From Mycolicibacter engbaekii (GTDB taxonomy: Bacteria; Actinomycetota; Actinomycetes; Mycobacteriales; Mycobacteriaceae): DNA of 64,000 bases. The notes below the pieces were generated by a model. The model was not told where the DNA came from and made no database searches. It worked only from the letters and a program-made list of their open reading frames with translations. Location of the stretch: assembly GCF_002101585.1 (NCBI RefSeq), contig NZ_LQOT01000073.1:78224-142223 (forward strand), read 5' to 3'. This document shows, piece after piece, positions 1 to 8,527 of this stretch; positions within the stretch are counted from its first letter, which is position 1, and each line of letters opens with the position of its first letter. The position numbers and the translations under genes are program-made.

Positions 1-370
1 TGAGGCAGCCGAACTGCGGGCCGAGCTGGAAACACAACACAAACACCTGCGGGCGCAGGCCGCGCATCTGCGGCGGCAGGCCGTGCTGAGCGCGGCCGAA
101 ATCATGAAGGAGGCCGAAAGCCACGCCTCGGCGATCCTGACCGAGATGAACCAGGCGATCACCAGCCACGTCGCGGACGCGCAACGGCGCCTGGCCGAAC
201 TCATCGATGCGCGCGCGAAGATCGTCGACCAGATTGAGCGGTCGACATCGCAGGCCAATCGCGCCAAACAAGTTAATGCCGAAACTCAAGTTAATGCCGC
301 GCGGCAGGTGGATCGCGAATCGGCATTGTCGGCCAGAGAAACCTGGTTTCGGGAAAATCGCCCGCGCTGA
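1..370 (+). CDS. Coiled-coil protein, 3' part only (probably DivIVA-like family)
   Basis: The 5' end lies outside the window; the frame is open from base 2 to the stop at 368-370, giving about 122 residues. The visible part is almost entirely charged, Ala/Glu/Arg/Gln-rich heptad sequence, as in a coiled coil, followed by a short tail. A 13-base direct repeat (269-281 and 287-299) gives a duplicated KQVNAE/TQVNAA segment near the C-terminus. The next two genes on this strand are DivIVA-type coiled-coil proteins, so this is probably a related member of the same group, but the diagnostic N-terminus is not visible and that assignment is inference. Confidence 0.6.
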   Translation, partial: EAAELRAELETQHKHLRAQAAHLRRQAVLSAAEIMKEAESHASAILTEMNQAITSHVADAQRRLAELIDARAKIVDQIERSTSQANRAKQVNAETQVNAARQVDRESALSARETWFRENRPR

Positions 371-398
371 AGTACTGCTTCGGCCATTTATTTTTTCG

Positions 399-427
399 GT
401 GACACCTCCGCACCCGTCTGCTACGCT
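399..427 (+). promoter_or_regulatory. Predicted promoter of first DivIVA-like gene
   Basis: A GTGACA -35 element (399-404), 17-base spacer and TACGCT -10 element (422-427) fit a mycobacterial SigA-type promoter. The same two hexamers with the same spacing occur upstream of the paralogue at 1531-1559, and identity continues downstream of the -10 (18 of 21 positions between 418-438 and 1550-1570). That conservation is the main support. A start site near 434 would give a leader of about 110 bases. Confidence 0.55.
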
Positions 428-541
428 TCGTCGCGCGGCGGCTTGTCTGCGGCGGCTGACCAGTCCTGATGTGCGCTTTTACCGGAGTTGACCCAGGCGC
501 GGCCGACCATCGAGTCTTGCCGAGAGGAGGAGTCGGTTCCG

Positions 542-1525
542 GTGCCCAATATTCCGCCATTCCAAACGCAGATGCGCGGTTTCGATCGCACTGCGGTGGC
601 GGATTACCTCGCGCGCCTACACGACGAAATTGACTATTTGCGCGACCGGGCGAAATCGCTCAACGCCGTGCGGACGCAGGCGGAATCCGATCGCGAACAA
701 CTCATTGCCGAGCTGGCGCGGCTGCAGAAAGACGTCGTGCACAGGGCCGCCGATGCCGACTGCCGGCGCGGCGAACTCGGCGCCGAGATACAGAACCTGC
801 GCAGCCGGCTCGCTGAGGCCACCGGTGCCGAGAATCCAGCGGTCGAAGCACCCGAGCGGCTGACGGTGATGATGCGGATGGCCGCCGAGGAGGCGCGGCA
901 CGTCAAGGAACTGGCTTGTCGGGAGGCCGAAGCGCTGACCCGGGATCTGCGCGAGAAGCTGGTCGCCGCCCGCTGCGAGCGGGCCGCCGCCGGCGAAGAA
1001 CTGGCCGGGGTGGAGTCGGCGGCCCGAACACGGCAGATCAAGATCCTGGACATCGCGACCGCCGAAGCGCAGCAGATCCTGCGATGGGCGCGCGAGGAGC
1101 GCACTCGCATCGCCGAACAGACCGCCGAGGCCCAACAGCGCCGCCGGGCGTTGTACCGCAGGCTGGCCGAGGAGGACGAACGCCGCCGCCTGGCGTCCAA
1201 CGAGGCCCTCGACAACCAGATCAAGCGGTCCTGGGAAGACGACGAACGCAATCGCCGTCGGTCGCGGCGGAAGCTGGAGCGCAAGCTGCAGGCCGCCTGG
1301 GAGCAGGTCGAGGCCAACATCGCCGCGCTCGACAAGCAGGCGCGGGCGCAAGCGGCGGCCCTGATCGCCGACGCCGAGCGCCAAGCCGAGGCGCTGCGCG
1401 AACGGGCACACGCCGACGTGGAGCTGCTGCGCGTCGAGCGTGCCGCAATCCGCGCCGACCTCGACGAGATCCAGAAGTGGATCGGCGCTGCCGGTAGCGA
1501 AACCCAAGGTGTTCGTCCACCGTAA
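542..1525 (+). CDS. DivIVA-domain coiled-coil protein, paralogue 1
   Basis: About 327 residues. The N-terminus contains FQTQMRGFDRTAVADYLARL, the pattern of the DivIVA membrane-binding domain seen in Wag31-type proteins. The remainder is a long coiled coil rich in Glu, Arg and Ala with no membrane segment. GTG at 542 is chosen because it follows a GAGAGGAGG ribosome site and aligns with the start of the paralogue; a TTG at 488 would add 18 unsupported residues. Near the C-terminal third two copies of a roughly 22-residue unit (DDERNRR type) follow each other. The family organises polar growth or septation through self-assembly at curved membrane; the specific role here is not known. It is not wag31 itself, which normally sits next to the ftsZ/sepF cluster. 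Confidence 0.75.
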   Translation: MPNIPPFQTQMRGFDRTAVADYLARLHDEIDYLRDRAKSLNAVRTQAESDREQLIAELARLQKDVVHRAADADCRRGELGAEIQNLRSRLAEATGAENPAVEAPERLTVMMRMAAEEARHVKELACREAEALTRDLREKLVAARCERAAAGEELAGVESAARTRQIKILDIATAEAQQILRWAREERTRIAEQTAEAQQRRRALYRRLAEEDERRRLASNEALDNQIKRSWEDDERNRRRSRRKLERKLQAAWEQVEANIAALDKQARAQAAALIADAERQAEALRERAHADVELLRVERAAIRADLDEIQKWIGAAGSETQGVRPP

Positions 1526-1530
1526 GTCCG

Positions 1531-1559
1531 GTGACATGCCCGCGGGGTTCTGATACGCT
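1531..1559 (+). promoter_or_regulatory. Predicted promoter of second DivIVA-like gene
   Basis: GTGACA (1531-1536), 17-base spacer, TACGCT (1554-1559). It matches the promoter at 399-427 in both hexamers and in spacing, and the bases after the -10 are nearly identical as well. It starts six bases after the stop codon of the upstream gene, so each paralogue appears to have its own copy rather than sharing an operon. Confidence 0.55.
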
Positions 1560-1678
1560 CCGTCGCACGGTGACTTGAGTCAGCACATCCAGTTGGCTTC
1601 GGGCACAAGCCAACTCGGTTGAATTCTGGCTAACCATCGACCGAAGACCCACCCCCTCAGGTGCTTAGGAGTATGCCG

Positions 1679-2713
1679 GTGGCGCTGGAGATTCCCGACT
1701 TCGAAACACAGATGCGCGGTTTCGATCGCAATGAGGTCTCCGACTACATCGGCAGGCTGCACCACGAGATCAGCGTGCTGCAGGAACGCAACAAATCCCT
1801 CGAGGCGAGCAAGTCGAAGACGCTCATCGACCGCGAACAACTTGCCGCCGAAGTCGCCCGGCTGCAAAACGACGTGGTGCGCATGACCGCCGAGGCCGAG
1901 AACGAGCGGCAGCGCCTCACGGCCGAACTGGCCCAGCTGCGATCGCAGTTCGAGCAGGTCGCCGGTCCGGTCGACTCCGTCGAGGGCATGTCCGATCGGA
2001 TCGCGCGGATGATGCGCATCGCCTCCGAGGAGGCGCGGCGCACCAAGGAACTGGCACGCCAGGACGCCGAGGCCCTCACCGCCGAGCTGCGCGAGCAGTT
2101 GGAGGCCGCCAGTCACGACCGGGCTGCCGCCAGTGCGGCACTCGCCGAGTTCCAGGCGTCCACCCACGCCCGCCGGACGAAGATCCTCGAGGCCGCGACC
2201 CAGGAGGCGGAGCAGATCCTGCGCATCGCCCACGAGGAGCGCAGCCGCATCGCCCAGGAGATCGAAGAAGCCGAGCGCAGTCGCCGCGAGGTGTACCAGC
2301 GGCTGGCCGAGGACGACGAACGCAATCGCCGGGCCGCGCAGGAGGCCCTCGACGAGCAGATCAAGCTGGCCTGGGAAGAGGACGAGCGCAACCGCCGCGA
2401 GGCCCAGCAGCGCCTGGACCAGAAGATGAAGGCGGCGTGGGAGCAGGCCGAGGCCAACATCGCCAAGCTGGACAAGGAGGCCCGCCTGGAGGCGTCCTCA
2501 CTGATCGCCAACACCAAACGCGAGGCCAAACTGCTGCGCGACCGCACGCAGGCCGAGGTGGAGCAACTCAGCCGCGAACGGACCGGCATCGTCACCCACC
2601 TCAGCGAGATCAGAAATTGGATCGACACCGCGGTCGGCGAGGCCCGGGCAGCGGGCAGCCCAGCCGAGGCGAGCGAGCCCGAATCCGAGGCACCGGCGCA
2701 CACCGGCGGATAG
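1679..2713 (+). CDS. DivIVA-domain coiled-coil protein, paralogue 2
   Basis: About 344 residues and clearly homologous to the preceding gene over its full length. The N-terminus carries FETQMRGFDRNEVSDYIGRL, a DivIVA-type domain, followed by an unbroken coiled coil. Two tandem units of about 22 residues, beginning DDERNRRAAQEALD and EDERNRREAQQRLD, sit around residues 215-260. GTG at 1679 is preferred: the TTAGGAG ribosome site lies 7 bases upstream, while ATG at 1673 is only one base from it and GTG at 1661 lies before it. The C-terminal 30 residues are Glu/Pro/Ala-rich and probably disordered. Family knowledge suggests a cytoskeletal scaffold at the pole or septum; the function is inferred only from the domain. 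Confidence 0.75.
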   Translation: MALEIPDFETQMRGFDRNEVSDYIGRLHHEISVLQERNKSLEASKSKTLIDREQLAAEVARLQNDVVRMTAEAENERQRLTAELAQLRSQFEQVAGPVDSVEGMSDRIARMMRIASEEARRTKELARQDAEALTAELREQLEAASHDRAAASAALAEFQASTHARRTKILEAATQEAEQILRIAHEERSRIAQEIEEAERSRREVYQRLAEDDERNRRAAQEALDEQIKLAWEEDERNRREAQQRLDQKMKAAWEQAEANIAKLDKEARLEASSLIANTKREAKLLRDRTQAEVEQLSRERTGIVTHLSEIRNWIDTAVGEARAAGSPAEASEPESEAPAHTGG

Positions 2714-2781
2714 GCGGGGTAGATCGCCGCCGGCCCGCTGCGCCCGGCTGCGCCGCGCTGGCGACCGGCGGGGTAGATCGC
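2713..2781. repeat. 15-base direct repeat between convergent genes
   Basis: GGCGGGGTAGATCGC occurs at 2713-2727 and again at 2767-2781, within the short gap between the DivIVA-like gene and bcpB. The intervening bases are GC-rich with imperfect dyads. It could contribute to termination, or be a local duplication; no function is evident. Confidence 0.4.
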
Positions 2782-2785
2782 GCTG

Positions 2786-3250
2786 TTAGGCCGGCCGGCG
2801 CGCCCGCAGCGCCTCCAGCGCCTTATCGGCGTGGGTGTCCATGGAGAACTCGCTGGCGATCACAGCCAGCACGGTGCGGTCGGTGTCGATGACGAACGTG
2901 GTCCGCTTCACCGGCAACAACTTGCCCAGCAGGCCGCGCTTGACCCCGAACTGCGCCGCCACGGTGCCGTCGGCGTCGGACAACAGCGGGTAATCGAACC
3001 CCTGCTGGTCGGCGAACTTGGCCTGCTTGGCGACCGCGTCGGCGCTGATGCCCACCCGGGTGGCCCCGACGGCGGCGAACTCGCCGGCCAGGTCGCGGAA
3101 GTGACAGGCTTCCTTGGTGCAGCCCGGCGTCATGGCCGCCGGATAGAAGAACAGCACCACCGGCCCCGCGGCCAGCAGCTCACTGAGGGTGCGCAGCGCC
3201 CCGGTCTGGTCGGGGAGCGCGAAGTCGGCCACGGTGTCACCGGTTTTCAT
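2786..3250 (-). CDS. bcpB: Peroxiredoxin, BCP/PrxQ type
   Basis: 154 residues, a single AhpC/TSA-type thioredoxin fold. The peroxidatic cysteine lies in the motif PAAMTPGCTKEACHF (around residues 38-52), with a second cysteine five residues later as in two-cysteine PrxQ enzymes. It reduces hydrogen and organic peroxides in the cytosol using thioredoxin-type reductants. ATG at 3250 gives the normal family length; longer frames upstream run into trpE. It is divergent from trpE, the same arrangement as M. tuberculosis Rv1608c beside Rv1609, which supports the orthology. Confidence 0.88.
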   Translation of the reverse strand: MKTGDTVADFALPDQTGALRTLSELLAAGPVVLFFYPAAMTPGCTKEACHFRDLAGEFAAVGATRVGISADAVAKQAKFADQQGFDYPLLSDADGTVAAQFGVKRGLLGKLLPVKRTTFVIDTDRTVLAVIASEFSMDTHADKALEALRARRPA

Positions 3251-3362
3251 GCCGGCCACGCTACTCCCGCTGTCGGCGTCGCGACGGCGATCACCGGGGC
3301 CGATTCCGGCAGGCCGCTGCGCCGCCGCGCCGGCAATCACCATGGTCTGGGAAGATGTGCGC

Positions 3363-4904
3363 GTGCAAACCACAAGCACTTCGAGGGTCGGTGTCACATC
3401 CCGGGCGGACTTCCGGGCCCTGGCGGCTGAGCACCGGGTGGTCCCGGTGACCCGCAAGGTGCTGGCCGACGCCGAGACGCCGCTCTCGGCGTATCGCAAG
3501 CTGGCCGCCAACCGCCCCGGCACGTTTCTGCTCGAATCGGCCGAGAACGGCCGGTCGTGGTCGCGGTGGTCGTTCATCGGCGCCGGCACCACCTCGGCGT
3601 TGACGGTGCGCGACGGGGAGGCGGTGTGGCTGGGCGCGGTGCCGCAGGACGCGCCCACCGGAGGCGACCCCCTGCAGGCCCTGCGCCAGACGCTGGCCCT
3701 GCTGGAGACGGCGACCATCCCCGGGCTGCCGCCGCTGTCGAGCGGACTGGTCGGCTTCTTCACCTACGACCTGGTGCGCCGCCTCGAACGACTGCCCGAA
3801 CTCGCGGTCGATGACCTGGGGCTGCCCGACATGCTGCTGCTGCTGGCCAGCGACATGGCCGCCGTGGACCACCACGAGGGCACCATCACCCTGATCGCCA
3901 ACGCGGTCAACTGGAACGGCACCGACGAGCATGTCGACGAGGCCTACGACGACGCGGTCGCCCGCCTGGAGGTGATGACGGCGGCGTTGAGCCAGCCGCT
4001 GGAGTCCAGTGTCGCGACCTTCGACCGGCCCGACCCGGACTACCGCGGGCAGCGGACCCCCGAGGAGTACGGGGCGATCGTCGAGCGACTGGTCGGCGAG
4101 ATCGAAGCCGGCGAGGCGTTTCAGGTGGTTCCCTCGCAGCGTTTCGAGATGACGACGACGGCCGACCCGCTCGATGTCTACCGGATGCTGCGGGTGTCCA
4201 ATCCCAGCCCCTACATGTACCTGCTGCAGGTGCCCGACGGCGACGGGGAACTGGCCTTCTCGATCGTGGGCTCGAGCCCCGAGGCGCTGGTGACCGTCCA
4301 GGAGGGCCGCGCGACCACCCACCCGATCGCCGGAACCCGGTGGCGGGGGGCGACCGAGGAGGAAGACCAGCTGCTGGCCAAGGGGCTCCTGGAGGACGAG
4401 AAGGAGCTCGCCGAACACCTGATGCTGGTCGATCTGGGCCGCAACGACCTGGGCCGGGTGTGCGTTCCGGGGACGGTACGGGTCTCCGATTACAGCCACA
4501 TCGAGCGCTACAGCCACGTCATGCACCTGGTGTCCACGGTCACCGGGGAACTCGCCGAGGACCGGACCGCGCTGGACGCGGTGACCGCCTGTTTCCCCGC
4601 CGGCACCCTGTCCGGGGCCCCCAAGGTCAGAGCGATGGAGCTGATCGAGGAAGTCGAGAAGACCCGGCGCGGGCTCTACGGCGGCGTGGTCGGTTACCTG
4701 GATTTCGCCGGCAACGCCGACTTCGCCATCGCGATCCGTACCGCGCTGATGCGCTCCGGCACCGCCTACGTTCAGGCCGGTGGCGGCGTGGTCGCCGACT
4801 CCAACGGCCCCTACGAATACACCGAGGCCTCCAACAAGGCCCGCGCCGTGCTGGCCGCGATCGCCGCCGCGCAGACGCTGGGCGCGCCCGGGACCGATGG
4901 CTGA
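3363..4904 (+). CDS. trpE: Anthranilate synthase component I
   Basis: 513 residues with the chorismate-binding fold in the C-terminal half (PIAGTRWRG, VDLGRNDLGRV, FPAGTLSGAPKVRAMELI, GGGVVADS). It converts chorismate to anthranilate using glutamine or ammonia, the first committed step of tryptophan synthesis; the glutaminase partner TrpG is not in this window. The early conserved segment AEHRVVPVTRKVLAD marks the true N-terminal region. GTG at 3363 is chosen for its upstream GGAAG and for length near the roughly 516-residue M. tuberculosis protein; ATG at 3342 is possible. First gene of a tightly packed operon whose next gene overlaps its stop. I saw no Trp-rich leader peptide upstream. Confidence 0.93.
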   Translation: MQTTSTSRVGVTSRADFRALAAEHRVVPVTRKVLADAETPLSAYRKLAANRPGTFLLESAENGRSWSRWSFIGAGTTSALTVRDGEAVWLGAVPQDAPTGGDPLQALRQTLALLETATIPGLPPLSSGLVGFFTYDLVRRLERLPELAVDDLGLPDMLLLLASDMAAVDHHEGTITLIANAVNWNGTDEHVDEAYDDAVARLEVMTAALSQPLESSVATFDRPDPDYRGQRTPEEYGAIVERLVGEIEAGEAFQVVPSQRFEMTTTADPLDVYRMLRVSNPSPYMYLLQVPDGDGELAFSIVGSSPEALVTVQEGRATTHPIAGTRWRGATEEEDQLLAKGLLEDEKELAEHLMLVDLGRNDLGRVCVPGTVRVSDYSHIERYSHVMHLVSTVTGELAEDRTALDAVTACFPAGTLSGAPKVRAMELIEEVEKTRRGLYGGVVGYLDFAGNADFAIAIRTALMRSGTAYVQAGGGVVADSNGPYEYTEASNKARAVLAAIAAAQTLGAPGTDG

Positions 4905-5556
4905 CGGCCGCGAACCTCACCAGGCCCGCACTCTTCGCGGGGCGCAACTGCTGCTGGTGGCCGCCGCCGGCGGGTTGTGGGGCGCCTCCCGGCTGCCGTG
5001 GGTGCTGATTCGCTCGTTCGACGGGCTCGGCCAGCCCAGGCAGCTCACCGTCACCGGGGCGTCCTGGTCCACCGCGCTGGTGCCGATGGCCCTGTTGTGC
5101 CTGGCGGCTGCGGTGGCCGCGATGGCGGTGCGCGGCTGGCAGCTGCGGGTCCTTGCGGTGGTGTTGGCCGCGGTGAGCCTGGCGTGCGGCTATCTGGGCC
5201 TGAGCATGTGGGCGGCCCGCGACATCACCGTGCGGGCGCTGGACATCGCCGAGGTGCCGCTGACCTCTCTGCTGGGCACCGAGCGGCGCCTGACCGGAGC
5301 GGTGTTGAGCCTGGTTGCGGCCGGGTGCGTGCTGGTAGCAGCCGTGTTGCTGATGCGCACCGCCGCGCAAGGCGCCGGCCGCGTCAGCAAGTATTCCGCT
5401 CCTGCGGCGCGCCGTGCTGCCACCCGGGATCTGCCCGCCGGACCGGCTGGTGCGCAGGTGTCGGAACGAATGATGTGGGACGCCCTCGACGAAGGGCGCG
5501 ACCCCACCGGGGATCCGGAGGAGCGGCCACCGGGACCGGACGGCGAGGGTCGGTGA
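4897..5556 (+). CDS. Trp-region conserved membrane protein (TIGR02234 type)
   Basis: 219 residues with about four hydrophobic segments (near residues 20-35, 60-80, 82-100 and 130-155) and a charged, probably cytosolic C-terminus. It overlaps the end of trpE by eight bases and precedes trpC, matching the actinobacterial trp-associated membrane protein (Rv1610 in M. tuberculosis). No catalytic motif is visible and its biochemical role is unknown; the conserved position suggests a link to aromatic amino acid metabolism or transport. Confidence 0.8.
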   Translation: MADGREPHQARTLRGAQLLLVAAAGGLWGASRLPWVLIRSFDGLGQPRQLTVTGASWSTALVPMALLCLAAAVAAMAVRGWQLRVLAVVLAAVSLACGYLGLSMWAARDITVRALDIAEVPLTSLLGTERRLTGAVLSLVAAGCVLVAAVLLMRTAAQGAGRVSKYSAPAARRAATRDLPAGPAGAQVSERMMWDALDEGRDPTGDPEERPPGPDGEGR

Positions 5557-5636
5557 CAGCTCGGGCAGCGACGATCGCTACCCTTCTTGGAAGTGTTCGA
5601 CGAAGCCCACCGGACGCGGGAGAGGAAGCGGCAGGC

Positions 5637-6455
5637 ATGACTTCGGCATCCGTTCTCGACTCCATCATCGAGGGAGTTTGCGCCGACCTTGCCGTCCGTG
5701 AGGCCGCCGTCCCACTGGCGGAAGTCAAAGCCGCGGCTGAGGCGATGCCCCCGCCACTGGACGTGATGGCTGCGCTGCGTGAGCCCGGCATCGCGGTGAT
5801 CGCGGAGGTGAAGCGGGCCAGTCCCTCCAAGGGGCAGCTGGCTCCCATCGCCGACCCGGCGGATCTGGCCAGCACGTATGCCGACGGCGGCGCCCGCGCG
5901 ATCAGTGTGCTGACCGAGCAGCGCCGGTTCAACGGCTCGCTGGCGGACTTGGACGCGGTGCGGGCCGCGGTGTCGGTTCCGGTGCTGCGCAAAGACTTCA
6001 TCGTGCGCCCGTACCAGATTCACGAGGCCCGCGCGCACGGCGCGGACATGCTGCTGCTGATCGTGGCGGCGCTCGGCCAGCAGGCCCTGGAATCCCTGCT
6101 GGACCGTACCGAGTCGCTCGGCATGACCGCCCTGGTCGAGGTGCACACCGAAGAGGAGGCCGACCGCGCACTGACCGCCGGCGCCAAGGTGATCGGTGTC
6201 AACGCCCGCGACCTCAACACGCTGGAAGTCGACCGCGACTGCTTCGCACGCATCGCGCCCGGACTGCCCACCGAGGTGGTCAAGATCGCCGAGTCCGGCG
6301 TCCGCGGCACCGCGGACCTGTTGGCCTACGCCGGTGCCGGCGCGGATGCGGTCCTGGTCGGCGAGGGGCTGGTCACCAGCGGCGACCCGCGAGCAGCTGT
6401 TGCCGATTTGGTCAGTGCGGGTAAGCATCCGTCCTGCCCGAAGTCGGCTCGCTAA
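5637..6455 (+). CDS. trpC: Indole-3-glycerol phosphate synthase
   Basis: 272 residues, a TIM-barrel enzyme that closes the indole ring of carboxyphenylamino-deoxyribulose phosphate. Typical motifs are present: IAEVKRASPSKG near residue 55, PVLRKDFIV near 115, ALVEVHTEEE, GVNARDLNTLEVD, and the phosphate-binding IAESGV and AVLVGEGL at the end. ATG 5637 follows a GAGAGGAAG ribosome site and gives the same length as the M. tuberculosis protein. trpB starts on the base after its TAA stop. No trpF lies here; in actinobacteria PriA supplies that step. Confidence 0.95.
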   Translation: MTSASVLDSIIEGVCADLAVREAAVPLAEVKAAAEAMPPPLDVMAALREPGIAVIAEVKRASPSKGQLAPIADPADLASTYADGGARAISVLTEQRRFNGSLADLDAVRAAVSVPVLRKDFIVRPYQIHEARAHGADMLLLIVAALGQQALESLLDRTESLGMTALVEVHTEEEADRALTAGAKVIGVNARDLNTLEVDRDCFARIAPGLPTEVVKIAESGVRGTADLLAYAGAGADAVLVGEGLVTSGDPRAAVADLVSAGKHPSCPKSAR

Positions 6456-7724
6456 ATGTCAGAGACCCCGCACCCGAGTCTTCCGCGCGCCAGTGCCGGA
6501 GTGGCTGAACCCACCCGCCACGAGCCCGACGCCCGCGGGCATTTCGGTGTCTACGGCGGTCGCTACGTCGCCGAAGCGCTGATGGCGGTCATCGAAGAGG
6601 TCACCGCCGCCTACGACAAGGTGCGCAATGACCGCGAGTTCCTCGACACCCTCGACGACCTGCAGACGCACTACACCGGCCGACCCTCGCCGCTGTATGA
6701 GGCGCAGCGCCTGACGGCCCATGCCGGCGGCGCCCGCATCTTCTTGAAGCGCGAAGACCTCAACCACACCGGTTCGCACAAGATCAACAACGTGCTCGGC
6801 CAGGCGCTGCTGGCGCGACACATGGGCAAGACCCGGGTGATCGCCGAGACCGGTGCCGGCCAGCACGGCGTGGCCACCGCGACCGCCTGCGCCCTGCTCG
6901 GCCTGGAGTGCGTGATCTACATGGGTGCGGTCGACACCCGCCGCCAGGCGCTCAACGTCGCCAGGATGCGGCTGCTGGGCGCAACGGTGGTGTCCGTCGA
7001 ATCCGGTTCGCAGACCCTCAAAGACGCCATCAACGAGGCGTTCCGGGACTGGGTCACCAATGCCGATCGCACCTACTACTGCTTCGGCACCGCGGCCGGT
7101 CCGCACCCGTTCCCGACCATGGTGCGGGACTTCCAGCGGATCGTCGGCCTGGAGACGCGCGTTCAGATCCAGCAGATGGCGGGCCGGTTGCCCGACGCCG
7201 TGGTGGCGTGCGTGGGTGGCGGCTCCAACGCCATCGGCATCTTCCACGCCTTCCTCGACGATCCGGCGGTTCGGCTGATCGGGTTCGAAGCCGGCGGCGA
7301 CGGTGTGGACACCGGCCGGCACGCCGCAACCTTCGCCGGCGGATCGCCGGGCGCCTTCCAGGGCTCGTTCTCCTACCTGCTGCAAGACGACGACGGTCAG
7401 ACCATCGAGTCGCATTCCATCTCGGCGGGCCTGGACTATCCCGGTGTGGGCCCCGAACACGCCTGGCTGCGCGAGACCGGGCGCGCCGAATACCGCCCGA
7501 TCACCGACTCCGAAGCCATGGACGCCTTCGCCGTCCTGTGCCGCACCGAGGGAATCATTCCCGCAATCGAATCGGCACACGCGATCGCCGGCGCACTCAA
7601 ACTGGCGGCCGAGTTGGGGCCCGGAAAGATCATCGTGGCCAACGTGTCCGGCCGCGGCGACAAGGACGTGGAAACGGCGGCCAAGTGGTTCGGGCTGTTC
7701 GACCAGACGGGGGACGCGTCGTGA
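6456..7724 (+). CDS. trpB: Tryptophan synthase beta subunit
   Basis: 422 residues. A PLP enzyme that joins indole and serine in the alpha2beta2 tryptophan synthase complex. The PLP lysine is K109 in HTGSHKINN; the glutamate of the indole site lies in AETGAGQHG; the phosphate-binding loop is CVGGGSNAIG; the C-terminal SGRGDKD is typical. The start abuts the trpC stop and trpA overlaps the end by three bases, which suggests coupled translation of the two subunits. The N-terminal 25 residues are variable in the family, so an alternative start slightly downstream cannot be excluded. Confidence 0.95.
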   Translation: MSETPHPSLPRASAGVAEPTRHEPDARGHFGVYGGRYVAEALMAVIEEVTAAYDKVRNDREFLDTLDDLQTHYTGRPSPLYEAQRLTAHAGGARIFLKREDLNHTGSHKINNVLGQALLARHMGKTRVIAETGAGQHGVATATACALLGLECVIYMGAVDTRRQALNVARMRLLGATVVSVESGSQTLKDAINEAFRDWVTNADRTYYCFGTAAGPHPFPTMVRDFQRIVGLETRVQIQQMAGRLPDAVVACVGGGSNAIGIFHAFLDDPAVRLIGFEAGGDGVDTGRHAATFAGGSPGAFQGSFSYLLQDDDGQTIESHSISAGLDYPGVGPEHAWLRETGRAEYRPITDSEAMDAFAVLCRTEGIIPAIESAHAIAGALKLAAELGPGKIIVANVSGRGDKDVETAAKWFGLFDQTGDAS

Positions 7725-8527
7725 CCGACCACGCCGGCGACCGGTTGGCCCCGATGTTCGCGGCCTGCCGGGCCGAGGGCCGTGCCGCACTGATCGGCTA
7801 TCTGCCGACCGGCTACCCGGATGTGGCGGGATCGATCGCCGCGATGACCGCTTTGGTCGAATCCGGTTGCGACCTCGTCGAAGTCGGCGTGCCGTACTCC
7901 GATCCGGGGATGGACGGCCCGACCATCGCGCGCGCCACGGAGACCGCGCTGCAAGGCGGTGTGCGCGTACGCGACACACTGCGCGCCGTCGAGGCGATCA
8001 CCGCCGCCGGGGGGCGTGCCGTGGTGATGACCTACTGGAACCCGGTGCTGCGCTACGGGGTCGACGCGTTCGCCCGCGACCTGGCCTCAGCCGGGGGACT
8101 GGGCCTGATCACCCCCGACCTGATCGTCGACGAAGCCGACGACTGGCTGGCCGCCTCCGAACAGCACGCGCTGGACCGGATCTTCCTGGTGGCGCCGTCC
8201 TCGACGCCGCAACGACTTTCCGAGACGGTGAAGGCGACCCGCGGATTCGTCTACGCCGCCTCCACGATGGGCGTCACCGGTGCCCGCAACACGGTGTCCA
8301 ACGCGGCACCGGAGTTGGTGGCCAGGGTGCGTGAGGTCTCCGGCATTCCCGTCGGTGTCGGGCTGGGCGTGCGATCGGGCGCTCAGGCCGCCGAGATCGG
8401 CGCCTACACCGACGGTGTCATCGTCGGCTCGGCGCTGGTGACCGCACTGAGCGAGGGCCTGAGCGCCCTGCGGACATTGACAACAGAGCTGACTTCGGGA
8501 GTGCGCCAAGGAGTTACCACGCGATGA
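7721..8527 (+). CDS. trpA: Tryptophan synthase alpha subunit
   Basis: 268 residues, a TIM-barrel lyase that releases indole from indole-3-glycerol phosphate and channels it to TrpB. Family motifs visible: GYLPTGYPD near residue 28, LVEVGVPYSDPGMDGPTI containing the catalytic Glu and Asp, TYWNPVLRYG, ITPDLIVDE, and VGLGVRSG with the phosphate site. GTG 7721 overlaps the trpB stop and its own stop overlaps the lgt ATG (ATGA), so all these genes are probably on one transcript. Confidence 0.95.
   Translation: MTDHAGDRLAPMFAACRAEGRAALIGYLPTGYPDVAGSIAAMTALVESGCDLVEVGVPYSDPGMDGPTIARATETALQGGVRVRDTLRAVEAITAAGGRAVVMTYWNPVLRYGVDAFARDLASAGGLGLITPDLIVDEADDWLAASEQHALDRIFLVAPSSTPQRLSETVKATRGFVYAASTMGVTGARNTVSNAAPELVARVREVSGIPVGVGLGVRSGAQAAEIGAYTDGVIVGSALVTALSEGLSALRTLTTELTSGVRQGVTTR

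Noticed and set aside
617..1608. Two minus-strand frames over 300 codons opposite the first DivIVA-like gene
   Set aside because: The plus-strand gene has a domain, ribosome site and promoter shared with a paralogue; the reverse frames have none.
3250..3363. Possible attenuator or leader peptide before trpE
   Set aside because: No short frame with clustered Trp codons and no clear competing hairpins were visible.
6459..7979. Open frame of 506 codons on the minus strand
   Set aside because: Antisense to trpB and trpA, which carry all catalytic motifs.
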